64,000 bases of DNA from Paractinoplanes abujensis (lineage in GTDB: Bacteria > Actinomycetota > Actinomycetes > Mycobacteriales > Micromonosporaceae), in the NCBI RefSeq assembly GCF_014204895.1, contig NZ_JACHMF010000001.1:8184001-8248000 (forward strand), read 5' to 3'. A program made the position numbers and the translations under genes. Shown piece by piece: positions 20,968-28,389 of the stretch. The notes under the pieces were generated by a model. That model was not told where the DNA came from. It searched no databases and was given only the letters and a program-made list of their open reading frames with translations. Every line of letters begins with the position of its first letter. Positions within the stretch are counted from its first letter, which is position 1.

Positions 20968-22233
20968 CTAGGCGGCCGTGAGGGCGGAGGCCCCACCCGC
21001 GGCCAGCAACTCCCGCAACCGGCGCCCGGCCTGGGGCCAGTCGTCGACGGTCATGCCGAACACTACGGTGTCGCGCCACGACCCGTCCGCTCGCCGTTTG
21101 TGCCGTCGGAGCACGCCCTCGCGGACCGCCCCGAGCCGGGCGATCGCCCGCTGCGAGCGTTCGTTGCGATTATCGGTGTACCAGAACACGCGTTCCGCGC
21201 CGAGCGTGTCGAAGGCGTGCGTCAGCAGCAGGAGTTTGGCCTCGGTGTTGACGCCCGTGCGCCACCACTGCTTGCCCACGACGGTGTGCCCGATGGCCAG
21301 GGCTCGCCGCTCCGGGTCGACGTCGTGATAGCCGGTGATGCCGATGACGTGGCCGGTGGCCGGGTCGACCTGGGCCCAGAAGATCCGGCTGCCGGTCCAC
21401 CGGTCGCGCAGCAACGTGGTGAGGTAGTCGCGCATGGCCTCGACCGTCTGCGGGCGACGGACCGGCATGTGTTCCCACACCTCGTCGTCGCCGAGCGCCT
21501 CGACCAGCCCGGCCGCGTGACCGAGGGTGAGCGGCTCGAGGCCTACGTGTCGTCCGATGAGCGGAACCGGCGCGGCCCAGGGCAGGCCGGCGCCGGGCAG
21601 GTAGGCCGGGAGGTCGGCCTGGACACCGGCGTCGGGCTCGGGCGGGCCGAACACGCGGCGGACGGGAAGCACGCCGGCCCAGTGCGGCAGCGGCAGGTCG
21701 GTGGGGTCGTCGATCACGCCGCCGCGCCGGGCTCGGGCCGACACCTCGACCAGCGGCAACGCGAGCACACTGGTCTGTGCCGTCTCCTTGGCATCGGCGG
21801 GCCGGCTGTCGGTGGAGCGGCCGGCGCCCACCTTGTCGACCAGGGCCGCCATCGCCGCCAGTTTTTCCTCGAGGCCGGTGACCAGCCGGGCCCGCCCGTG
21901 CACGATCACGGAGCGGTAGTTAGCGCTGTGGTGCAGGTGGGAGCGGGCGTAGACCAGCCCGTCGAGCAGGGTGACGCTGACCGCGACCGGCACGTCGCCG
22001 CCGCGCGCCGACAGGCCCATCCGGCCGCCCGACGACCCGTGCAGATAGAGCGTCTCGCCGACGCGGACGTGCAGGGTCGGCAGCACGCGCGGCTCCCCGT
22101 CGTCGGCGACGAAGCCCACAGTGCAGTCGTAGGCCTCGTCGAGGATCTCGTGGGCCAGGGCACGGTCGTAGTGCATGCGGTCGCGATAGCGGGTGGCGGT
22201 CGTGCGGCTCGTCCGCGTATAGGTGTCGGACAT
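20968..22233 (-). CDS. Fusion of a PNPOx-like flavin/PLP-oxidase fold and a GNAT acetyltransferase
   Basis: A 421-aa two-domain protein. Residues ~1-215 match the pyridoxamine 5'-phosphate oxidase-like split-barrel family (YDRALAHEILDEAYDCTVGF; YLHGSSGGRM; HHSANYRSVIVHGRA). Residues ~225-421 are a GNAT domain of the RimJ type (WEHMPVRRPQTVEAM; GIGYHDVDP-like strand; GVNTEAKLLLLTHAFDTLGAERVFWYTD split over the AcCoA site; RSQRAIARLGAVREG). The ATG at 22233 has GGGAGG upstream and is preferred over an in-frame GTG/ATG 8 codons earlier. It is divergent from a MocR regulator, which often controls PLP-related or PNPOx genes. Confidence 0.88.
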   Translation of the reverse strand: MSDTYTRTSRTTATRYRDRMHYDRALAHEILDEAYDCTVGFVADDGEPRVLPTLHVRVGETLYLHGSSGGRMGLSARGGDVPVAVSVTLLDGLVYARSHLHHSANYRSVIVHGRARLVTGLEEKLAAMAALVDKVGAGRSTDSRPADAKETAQTSVLALPLVEVSARARRGGVIDDPTDLPLPHWAGVLPVRRVFGPPEPDAGVQADLPAYLPGAGLPWAAPVPLIGRHVGLEPLTLGHAAGLVEALGDDEVWEHMPVRRPQTVEAMRDYLTTLLRDRWTGSRIFWAQVDPATGHVIGITGYHDVDPERRALAIGHTVVGKQWWRTGVNTEAKLLLLTHAFDTLGAERVFWYTDNRNERSQRAIARLGAVREGVLRRHKRRADGSWRDTVVFGMTVDDWPQAGRRLRELLAAGGASALTAA

Positions 22234-22282
22234 CGGCCCTCCCAGCTTGCGTTTCACTTTGTGCTAGTACAGAATCCTTCGT
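22234..22282. promoter_or_regulatory. Divergent promoter region, MocR regulator / PNPOx-GNAT
   Basis: The 49-bp gap and first MocR codons carry two similar stretches, TGCTAGTACAGAAT and CAGCACAGTATCAG, that could be the direct or inverted repeats MocR regulators bind. This is positional inference. Confidence 0.35.
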
Positions 22283-23629
22283 GTGTCAGCACAGTATCAG
22301 GTCGAGGGTGACAGTGCCGCTTCGATTTCGGCCAGCATCGAGCGGGGCGTCCGCCGGGGTGTGTGGGAGGTCGGCACGGCCCTGCCGCCCGTCCGCGTGC
22401 TCGCCGAAAATCTGCACGTCAGCCCGGCCACGGTGTCGAAGGCATATCAGGAGCTGCGGCACCGTGGCGTGGTGGAGACCGAGGGCCGTCGCGGCACCCG
22501 CATCCGGTCCCGGCCGCCCGTCGCCGGCCCACGCTCCGCGCTGCGCCTGTCCGTGCCCGCGGGTGTGCGCGACCTTTCCTCCGGCGAGCCCGACGTCGGC
22601 CTGCTGCCACCGCTGGGCCGGGCGCTGCGGGCCGTCGCTGAGACCAACGGCCCGCCCCAGGGCTATGCCGCGGCCGCCGCGATGCCCGAGCTGATCGAGG
22701 CGGCCCGCCCCCGGCTGATCGCCGGGGGCATCCCGGCCGGCGGTGCCGAGATCACCGTTACCGCGGGCACTCTCGACGCCGTCGAGCGCCTGCTCACGGC
22801 CCACCTGCGCCCGGGTGACGCGGTCGCCGTGGAGGACCCGGGCTGGGCCAATCTGCTCGATCTGCTGGCCGCGCTGGGTCTGCGCCCGGTGCCGGTGTCC
22901 GTCGATCAGGAGGGGCCCGAGCCCGCGTCCATGTCGGCCGCCCTGCAAGCGGGCGCGCAAGCCGCGGTGATCACCGTGCGCGCGCAGAATCCGACGGGCG
23001 CCGCCGTCAGCGAGGCCCGCGCCGAGGCGTTGCGCGCCTTGTTCGCGGGCAGTCCGGGCGTTCTGGTGATCGAGGATGATCATGCCGCCGAGCTGGCCGA
23101 GGAGCCGCCCCACAGCATCGGCCCGGTCACCGGCGCGTGGGCCGTCACGCGTTCGGCGTCCAAACCCTTCGGCCCCGATCTGCGGGTCGCCGTGCTCGCG
23201 GGTGACGAGGCCACGATCGCCCGGGTCGTCGGGCGCATGCGCATCGGCTCGGGCTGGGTCTCCACGGTGCTGCAGCGCCTGCTCCTGCGCCTGTGGGAGG
23301 ACGACGAGGTCACCGCCGCGGTTGCCGAGGCCGCCCGGGCGTACGGTCGTCGCCGTCGCGCCCTGCTCGAGGCGCTGGGGTCGCGGGGAGTCGCCGCCCT
23401 GGGCGCCACCGGCATCAACGTGTGGGTCCCGGTGCCCGACGAGACCCGTACGGTGGGCATGCTGCGCGAGGCCGGTTACGCCGTGGCCCCCGGTTCCCTG
23501 TTCCGCCAGTCGGCGCCCCCGGGCGTACGGATCTCGGTCGGTCCTCTGCCCGAGGCGGAGATCCCCGCATTGGCCGATGCCGTGGCCGTGGCCGTCAGCC
23601 CGCCGTCACTGCATGCGCCGACTCGTTAG
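22283..23629 (+). CDS. MocR-type transcriptional regulator (GntR HTH + aminotransferase domain)
   Basis: A 448-aa PLP-dependent regulator. A GntR winged HTH occupies ~1-75 (LPPVRVLAENLHVSPATVSKAYQELRHRG) and an aminotransferase class I fold follows. The PLP lysine is in SASKPFGPDLR, and NPTGAAVS matches the conserved Asn region. The fold binds PLP as effector rather than acting as an enzyme. The GTG start at 22283 overlaps the divergent control region. The neighbouring PNPOx-GNAT fusion is the probable target, with the LysE exporter behind it. Confidence 0.92.
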   Translation: MSAQYQVEGDSAASISASIERGVRRGVWEVGTALPPVRVLAENLHVSPATVSKAYQELRHRGVVETEGRRGTRIRSRPPVAGPRSALRLSVPAGVRDLSSGEPDVGLLPPLGRALRAVAETNGPPQGYAAAAAMPELIEAARPRLIAGGIPAGGAEITVTAGTLDAVERLLTAHLRPGDAVAVEDPGWANLLDLLAALGLRPVPVSVDQEGPEPASMSAALQAGAQAAVITVRAQNPTGAAVSEARAEALRALFAGSPGVLVIEDDHAAELAEEPPHSIGPVTGAWAVTRSASKPFGPDLRVAVLAGDEATIARVVGRMRIGSGWVSTVLQRLLLRLWEDDEVTAAVAEAARAYGRRRRALLEALGSRGVAALGATGINVWVPVPDETRTVGMLREAGYAVAPGSLFRQSAPPGVRISVGPLPEAEIPALADAVAVAVSPPSLHAPTR

Positions 23630-23663
23630 GGTGCCTCCGATGCTTCTTCGGCCCCGATTCGGG

Positions 23664-23669
23664 TAGAAC
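23664..23669 (+). promoter_or_regulatory. -10 hexamer TAGAAC with overlapping palindrome, udgX promoter
   Basis: TAGAAC ends 7 nt before the ATG at 23677, a leaderless spacing. AGAACGTTCT, a perfect 10-bp palindrome (23665-23674), overlaps the hexamer and the transcription start and could be an operator. Confidence 0.45.
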
Positions 23670-23676
23670 GTTCTCC

Positions 23677-24339
23677 ATGCCTAGGACCGAAGCGCCGGTC
23701 GGCGCGCAGCAGTGGGTGCCGCCCGAGCCCCGCAGCATCGATCAGCTCAAGTCGGCCGCCGCCGGTTGTGAGGGCTGTGAGCTGCACGCCGACGCCACGC
23801 AGACGGTTTTCGGCCGGGGCGCGGCCGACGCCCGGGTGGTGCTGGTCGGCGAGCAGCCGGGCGACGTGGAGGATCAGAAGGGTCTGCCGTTCGTGGGCCC
23901 GGCCGGCCGGCTGCTGCGCGAGGCGGTCGACGACTCCGGTCTCGACGCGAGCGACGTCTACATCACGAACGCGGTGAAGCACTTCCGGTTCGAGCGGCGC
24001 GGCAACCGGCGCATCCATCAGAACCCCGGCCCGGCGCACATCACTGCCTGCCGGCCCTGGCTGGTCGCCGAGTTCTCGCTGCTCAAGCCCCAGCTCGTGG
24101 TCATCTTGGGCGCGACCGCGGGCCGGGCCCTGCTCGGCCCGTCGTTCCGGGTCACCCAGCAGCGCGGGCGGCTGATGCCGTGGCCGGCTTCCGCCCAGCA
24201 CCCGGAGGACTTCCCGGTCGCCGAGATCCAGGCGCTCGCGACGATCCACCCGTCCGCGGTGCTGCGGGCCGACAACCGCGAGGTCGCGTACGGGGGGCTG
24301 GTCGACGATCTCAAGATTGCGGCCGCGGCCGTGAGCTGA
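23677..24339 (+). CDS. udgX: UdgX-type uracil-DNA glycosylase
   Basis: A 220-aa Fe-S uracil-DNA glycosylase. Motif GEQPGDVEDQKGLPFVGPAG starts at residue 58 and the UdgX-specific R-loop RRIHQ is at 111-115, placing H114, the histidine that in UdgX attaches covalently to the abasic sugar. Cysteines C31, C34 and C125 (TACRPWL) fit the cluster ligands. UdgX forms an irreversible protein-DNA crosslink at uracil sites in ssDNA. The ATG at 23677 is placed by the TAGAAC hexamer. Its last 29 bp overlap the end of the convergent TetR gene. Confidence 0.92.
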   Translation: MPRTEAPVGAQQWVPPEPRSIDQLKSAAAGCEGCELHADATQTVFGRGAADARVVLVGEQPGDVEDQKGLPFVGPAGRLLREAVDDSGLDASDVYITNAVKHFRFERRGNRRIHQNPGPAHITACRPWLVAEFSLLKPQLVVILGATAGRALLGPSFRVTQQRGRLMPWPASAQHPEDFPVAEIQALATIHPSAVLRADNREVAYGGLVDDLKIAAAAVS

Positions 24340-25075
24340 GCAGTTGTTCGAGGCCGTCGAGGATGCGGTCCAGGCCGAACCGGAAGGACCGCTCCGAGTC
24401 CCGTACGGCGTTGTATTCCTCGCCGGCCGCGGTGCCGACCCGGCCCGAGATCGGGTAGGCGCCGGGCGGCATCACGCGTTCCAGCACCGGCGCGTTGATC
24501 GTCCACCACTCGAGGTCCGAGAGGCCGGACTGCTCGGCCGCGCGCAGGGCGTTGACGTCGGCTCGGGCCGAAGCCATCGTGAAGTCGCCGATCAGCGTGA
24601 TGGTCTGGTCCATCTCCAGGTCGGTGAAGCCGGCACCCTCGATTGCCGTCAGCTGCCACTCGTACCGGTCGGAGCCGTTCGGCCCGATCCACGGGCGGCT
24701 CGGGTCGACCTGCAGCAGCCACGGGTGGCGGTGGAACTCGTCCCACATCTGCCGTGCCACCACGACGAGCCGGTCGCGCCAGCCGCCTTCGTGCGGGGGC
24801 AGGGCGGACTCGCCCATCACTTCGTCGACCATCAGGCCGATGAGCTCGTCGCGGCTCGGCACGTACGTGTAGACCGACATCAGCTTGAGCCCGAGCCGGT
24901 CGGCCACTTTGCGCATCGAGAACGCCGGTAGGCCCTCCTCGTCGGCCACCGCGATGCCGGCCTGGAGCACCTCGTCGACGCTGAATCGCTGCTTGGGTCC
25001 GCGGGTGCCCTGCGGAGTTCCGAGCTTTCGCCGCCACATCAGGGTCAGCGTGCGATCGACGTCCTGATTTTCCAT
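24311..25075 (-). CDS. TetR-family regulator with TetR_C-type ligand domain
   Basis: A 254-aa repressor. The N-terminal HTH reads VLQAGIAVADEEGLPAFSMRKVADRLGLKLMSVYTYV across residues ~36-72, and the rest is a helical ligand-binding domain of the tetracycline-repressor C-terminal type (PWLLQVDPSRPWIGPNG; ERVMPPGAYP). It is divergent from the drrAB-like ABC transporter, the standard regulator-efflux arrangement, so the transporter is the probable target and an antibiotic-like compound the likely inducer. Its 3' end overlaps udgX by 29 bp. Confidence 0.9.
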   Translation of the reverse strand: MENQDVDRTLTLMWRRKLGTPQGTRGPKQRFSVDEVLQAGIAVADEEGLPAFSMRKVADRLGLKLMSVYTYVPSRDELIGLMVDEVMGESALPPHEGGWRDRLVVVARQMWDEFHRHPWLLQVDPSRPWIGPNGSDRYEWQLTAIEGAGFTDLEMDQTITLIGDFTMASARADVNALRAAEQSGLSDLEWWTINAPVLERVMPPGAYPISGRVGTAAGEEYNAVRDSERSFRFGLDRILDGLEQLLSSRPRPQS

Positions 25076-25098
25076 GTGCCGAGATTACCCCGTGGGGT

Positions 25099-25130
25099 GT
25101 ACGGTGTTGTCCGCACCGAAATACCGTAAG
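25099..25130. promoter_or_regulatory. Candidate TetR operator between tetR and the ABC transporter
   Basis: The divergent gap holds TACGGT and its complement ACCGTA about 17 nt apart, with CGGTG/CACCG nested inside. Position and dyad symmetry fit a TetR operator. Confidence 0.45.
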
Positions 25131-25152
25131 GCATACGGAGTTAGGAGCAGCG

Positions 25153-26097
25153 GTGAATCTGGTGGCGGATGGGCTGCGCAAAAGGTACGGAGACGTGCAG
25201 GCGCTGGACGGTTTCGACCTGGAGGTGCCACCCGGAGTGATCCACGGCCTGCTGGGCCCGAACGGTGCCGGCAAGACCACGGCGGTCAAGGCGCTGGCCA
25301 CTCTCATCGATGTCGATGGGGGCAGGGCGGAAGTCGCAGGATTCGACGTACGCACTCAGCCCGCGCAGGTGCGGCGGCGGATCGGCCTGATCGGGCAGAA
25401 CGCGGCGGTCGACGAGATCCTCGGCGGCCGGCAGAACCTGGTGATGTTCGGCCGGCTCTACGGGCTCACCAAAGTGGACGCGCGGGCCGCGGCCGATCGG
25501 TTGCTCGCCATGTTCGGGCTGGCCGAGGCCGCGGAGCGCGCCGTCTCGACCTACAGCGGGGGGATGCGGCGCCGCCTCGACATCGCCGCCGGGTTCATCC
25601 TCACGCCGGCCGTGCTCTTCCTGGACGAGCCCACCACCGGGCTCGACCCGCGGGCCCGCAACGAGGTCTGGGCGGCCGTGCGCGAGGTCGCCGCGACCGG
25701 CACCACGGTGCTGCTGACCACGCAATATCTGGACGAGGCGGACCAGCTGGCCGCGCGCATCTCGGTGCTGAACCACGGGCGGATCGTGGCCGACGACACC
25801 CCCGACGTGCTCAAGCGTGAGATCGGCGGCGACCGCGTGACGCTGACGATCGCTCCCGGCGACCCGCTGGACGACCTGGCCGGACGGCTCGGTGCGGCGG
25901 TCGGCGTCCCGGCCGTGGCCGACACCGGCACGCACAGCCTCACGTTCGAGGTGGGCTCGGGGGTGACCGGGCTGTCCCGCGTCGTACGGGCTCTCGACGA
26001 GTGCGGCGTCACGCCGGAGGATCTGGTGCTGCGCCGGCCCACCCTCGACGAGGTCTTCCTCACTCTGACCGACGCTCCCCGGGAGGCCGTGCAATGA
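25153..26097 (+). CDS. ABC transporter ATP-binding protein, DrrA type
   Basis: A 314-aa ATPase. Walker A is GPNGAGKTT (~35-43), the signature is YSGGMRRRLD, Walker B is VLFLDEPTTGLD, and the H-loop is LLTTQYLDEAD, all typical of daunorubicin-resistance DrrA ATPases. The C-terminal ~90 residues match the DrrA extension. With the overlapping permease it would form an efflux pump energised by ATP. GTG at 25153 follows a TAGGAG site. It is controlled in all likelihood by the divergent TetR protein. Confidence 0.93.
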   Translation: MNLVADGLRKRYGDVQALDGFDLEVPPGVIHGLLGPNGAGKTTAVKALATLIDVDGGRAEVAGFDVRTQPAQVRRRIGLIGQNAAVDEILGGRQNLVMFGRLYGLTKVDARAAADRLLAMFGLAEAAERAVSTYSGGMRRRLDIAAGFILTPAVLFLDEPTTGLDPRARNEVWAAVREVAATGTTVLLTTQYLDEADQLAARISVLNHGRIVADDTPDVLKREIGGDRVTLTIAPGDPLDDLAGRLGAAVGVPAVADTGTHSLTFEVGSGVTGLSRVVRALDECGVTPEDLVLRRPTLDEVFLTLTDAPREAVQ

Positions 26098-26873
26098 CCG
26101 CCGTACGAGCGGGGTGGATCCTCACCCAGCGCAACCTGGCCCACTGGGTCCGTCAGCCGTGGGCGCCGATCTTCGGCCTGATGTTCTCGATCATGCTGCT
26201 GCTGGTGTTCGGCTTCCTGTTCGGCGGCGCGATCAACGTGCCCGGCGGCGGTGACTACATCACGTTCCTGCTGCCCGGCATGCTGGCGCTGAGCATGATG
26301 TTCGGCGTCGAGAGCACGGCCACGGCGATGGCCGGCGACGCGCGTAAGGGCATCACCGACCGGTTCCGCTCGCTGCCCATCGGCAGTGCCTCGGTCGCGA
26401 TGGGCCGGGTCGGCGCGGACCTGGCCAACTCCGCCGTCGAGCTGCTGGTGCTGCTGGCCGGTGGGCTGCTGATCGGCTGGCGGATCACTTCGGACCCGGG
26501 GTCGGCCGGGCTGGCCGTCCTGCTGCTGTTGCTCTTCCGGTTCGCCATGCTGTGGATCGGCATCTATGTCGGGCTGAGCTTCCGGGGCGAGGGCGCGACG
26601 ATGGCCGTCCAGGTTCTGGTGTGGCCGATCGGCTTCCTGTCGACCGCGATCGTCTCGGCCGAGACGATGCCGGGCTGGCTGGGGGCGATCGCCGCCTGGA
26701 ACCCGCTCTCGGCGACGGCCTCGGCGGTGCGCGAGCTCTTCGGCAACCCGACCGGCATCACCTCGGGGCCGCTGGCCGACGCGGCGGTGTGGCTCGCGCT
26801 GGGCTGGCCGCTGCTGCTCACGGCGATCTTCCTGCCGCTGTCGGCGCGGGCGTACCGGCGGCTGCGCAGCTGA
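26094..26873 (+). CDS. ABC-2 type transporter permease, DrrB type
   Basis: A 259-aa membrane protein with six predicted helices (for example FGLMFSIMLLLVFGFLFGGA and FLLPGMLALSMMFGVESTA), matching the ABC-2 permease fold of DrrB. The ATG overlaps the ATPase stop codon (ATGA), so the two subunits are translationally coupled. Substrate is unknown; the set-up with TetR suggests drug or metabolite export. Confidence 0.92.
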   Translation: MTAVRAGWILTQRNLAHWVRQPWAPIFGLMFSIMLLLVFGFLFGGAINVPGGGDYITFLLPGMLALSMMFGVESTATAMAGDARKGITDRFRSLPIGSASVAMGRVGADLANSAVELLVLLAGGLLIGWRITSDPGSAGLAVLLLLLFRFAMLWIGIYVGLSFRGEGATMAVQVLVWPIGFLSTAIVSAETMPGWLGAIAAWNPLSATASAVRELFGNPTGITSGPLADAAVWLALGWPLLLTAIFLPLSARAYRRLRS

Positions 26874-26914
26874 CCCGCTGTCGGCGCGGGGCCGGGGCCG
26901 GCGCGGGGAATGGG

Positions 26915-26920
26915 TAGGCT
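26915..26920 (+). promoter_or_regulatory. -10 hexamer TAGGCT, leaderless start of the DUF3046 gene
   Basis: TAGGCT ends 6 nt before GTG 26927; no ribosome site is present. Confidence 0.5.
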
Positions 26921-26926
26921 CGTGCT

Positions 26927-27127
26927 GTGCGGTTGACAGATTTCTGGGCGCGGCTGGAGGAGTCCTTCGGCCCTGTTTACGCGCGCAGCATCGCGGCGGA
27001 CCATTCTTTTGCCGGCCTCGGCGACCGGACGATCGACAAAGCAATTGCGGACGGTATCGATACGGCTACTATCTGGCGCGCGGTTGTGGCCGCTTACCCC
27101 GATCGGGTGCCCTCCCGCCTGCGATGA
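26927..27127 (+). CDS. DUF3046 small protein
   Basis: A 66-aa protein ([16 protein letters not shown]...DRVPSRLR) matching DUF3046, a short family found just upstream of recA across actinobacteria. It is probably soluble and helical. The function is unknown; its constant position next to recA suggests a link to recombination, but nothing in the sequence proves it. Confidence 0.88.
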   Translation: MRLTDFWARLEESFGPVYARSIAADHSFAGLGDRTIDKAIADGIDTATIWRAVVAAYPDRVPSRLR

Positions 27128-27168
27128 CCCATTTTTAGTACACCCGTTCTGGCGTGTCACTCGTTCGT

Positions 27169-27182
27169 CGTACACGTGTTCG
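27169..27182. promoter_or_regulatory. LexA (SOS) box of recA
   Basis: CGTAC-ACGT-GTTCG differs from the actinobacterial consensus CGAAC-N4-GTTCG at one base, and shares its variant half-site (TCGTAC) with the two boxes found between lexA and the LysM gene. It lies about 145 bp before the chosen recA start. Confidence 0.75.
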
Positions 27183-27186
27183 GCTA

Positions 27187-27213
27187 TTGTCCACAACGGC
27201 TTAGTTATCCACA
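27187..27213 (+). promoter_or_regulatory. Two DnaA boxes in the recA upstream region
   Basis: TTGTCCACA (27187-27195) and TTATCCACA (27205-27213) are both exact DnaA-box sequences in the same orientation, 18 bp apart. They lie directly downstream of the SOS box. Confidence 0.6.
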
Positions 27214-27326
27214 GGCCACGGCAGGGCGGTCGATTTTTGTCATACCCACCGCCTACCTTGTTGCCCGTGGTGAACAGAAGCGCATCGGCGAAGACGCCCG
27301 CGAAATCGAGTACAGGGGTGGCGGAC

Positions 27327-28373
27327 ATGGTGGCAGGACCTGACCGGGACAAAGCGCTCGATCTGGCGCTGGCGCAGATCGACAAGCAGTTCGGCAAGGG
27401 CTCGGTGATGCGGCTGGGGGAGCGGCCGGTCGTGCAGACCGCCATCATCCCCACCGGCTCCATCGCCCTTGACGTGGCGCTCGGCGTCGGCGGCCTGCCG
27501 CGCGGCCGGGTCATCGAGATCTACGGGCCGGAGTCCAGCGGTAAGACGACCGTCGCGCTGCACGCGGTGGCCAGCGCCCAGCGCAACGGCGGCATCGCGG
27601 CGTTCATCGACGCCGAGCACGCCCTCGACCCGGAGTACGCGAAGGCTCTCGGTGTCGACACCGACGCGCTGCTCGTCTCCCAGCCCGACACGGGTGAGCA
27701 GGCTCTCGAGATCGCCGACATGCTGATCCGCTCGGGCGCGCTCGACATCATCGTCATCGACTCGGTGGCCGCCCTCGTGCCGCGCGCCGAGATCGAGGGC
27801 GAGATGGGCGACAGCCACGTCGGTCTGCAGGCCCGCCTCATGAGCCAGGCACTCCGCAAGATCACCGGTGTGCTCAACAACTCGGGCACCACCGCGATCT
27901 TCATCAACCAGCTCCGCGAGAAGATCGGCGTCATGTTCGGCTCGCCCGAGACGACGACCGGTGGCCGCGCGCTGAAGTTCTACTCCTCGGTGCGTCTCGA
28001 CGTGCGTCGCATCGAGAGTCTGAAGGACGGCACCGACGTGATCGGCAACCGCACCCGCGTCAAGGTAGTGAAGAACAAGGTGGCCGCGCCGTTCAAGCAG
28101 GCCGAGTTCGACATCATGTACGGCAAGGGCATCTCGCGCGAGGGCTCGCTGATCGACGTCGGCGTCGAGCAGAGCATCATCCGCAAGTCCGGCGCCTGGT
28201 ACACGTATGACGGCGACCAGCTCGGCCAGGGCAAGGAGAAGGCGCGCGAGTTCCTCAAGGAGAACCCCGACGTCGCCGCCGAGATCGAAAAGAAGATCCT
28301 CGAGAAGCTGGGTGTCGGTCAGACCACCGGCGACGCCGCGGGCGGCCCCGAGCTTCCCCCGGTCGACTTCTGA
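27327..28373 (+). CDS. recA: RecA recombinase
   Basis: A 348-aa RecA, standard length. Walker A is GPESSGKT (67-74), followed by the conserved [17 protein letters not shown] segment, Walker [13 protein letters not shown], loop 2 and the [19 protein letters not shown] signature. RecA drives homologous recombination and stimulates LexA self-cleavage. The ATG at 27327 has CAGGGG upstream and gives the family N-terminus. An in-frame GTG at 27267 lies 7 nt after TACCTT and could be a leaderless start adding 20 residues. The gene is under the SOS box at 27169 and is followed by recX after 16 bp. Confidence 0.98.
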   Translation: MVAGPDRDKALDLALAQIDKQFGKGSVMRLGERPVVQTAIIPTGSIALDVALGVGGLPRGRVIEIYGPESSGKTTVALHAVASAQRNGGIAAFIDAEHALDPEYAKALGVDTDALLVSQPDTGEQALEIADMLIRSGALDIIVIDSVAALVPRAEIEGEMGDSHVGLQARLMSQALRKITGVLNNSGTTAIFINQLREKIGVMFGSPETTTGGRALKFYSSVRLDVRRIESLKDGTDVIGNRTRVKVVKNKVAAPFKQAEFDIMYGKGISREGSLIDVGVEQSIIRKSGAWYTYDGDQLGQGKEKAREFLKENPDVAAEIEKKILEKLGVGQTTGDAAGGPELPPVDF

Positions 28374-28389
28374 TCGGTAGGCACGCGTC

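Noticed and set aside
19435-22311. A 958-codon plus-strand frame over the repeat region, LysE and PNPOx-GNAT genes
   Set aside because: It is antisense to two clear genes, and its first part is translated repeat.
27187-27213. DnaA boxes as a replication origin
   Set aside because: Only two boxes are present, with no AT-rich unwinding element and no dnaA/dnaN/rpmH genes nearby.
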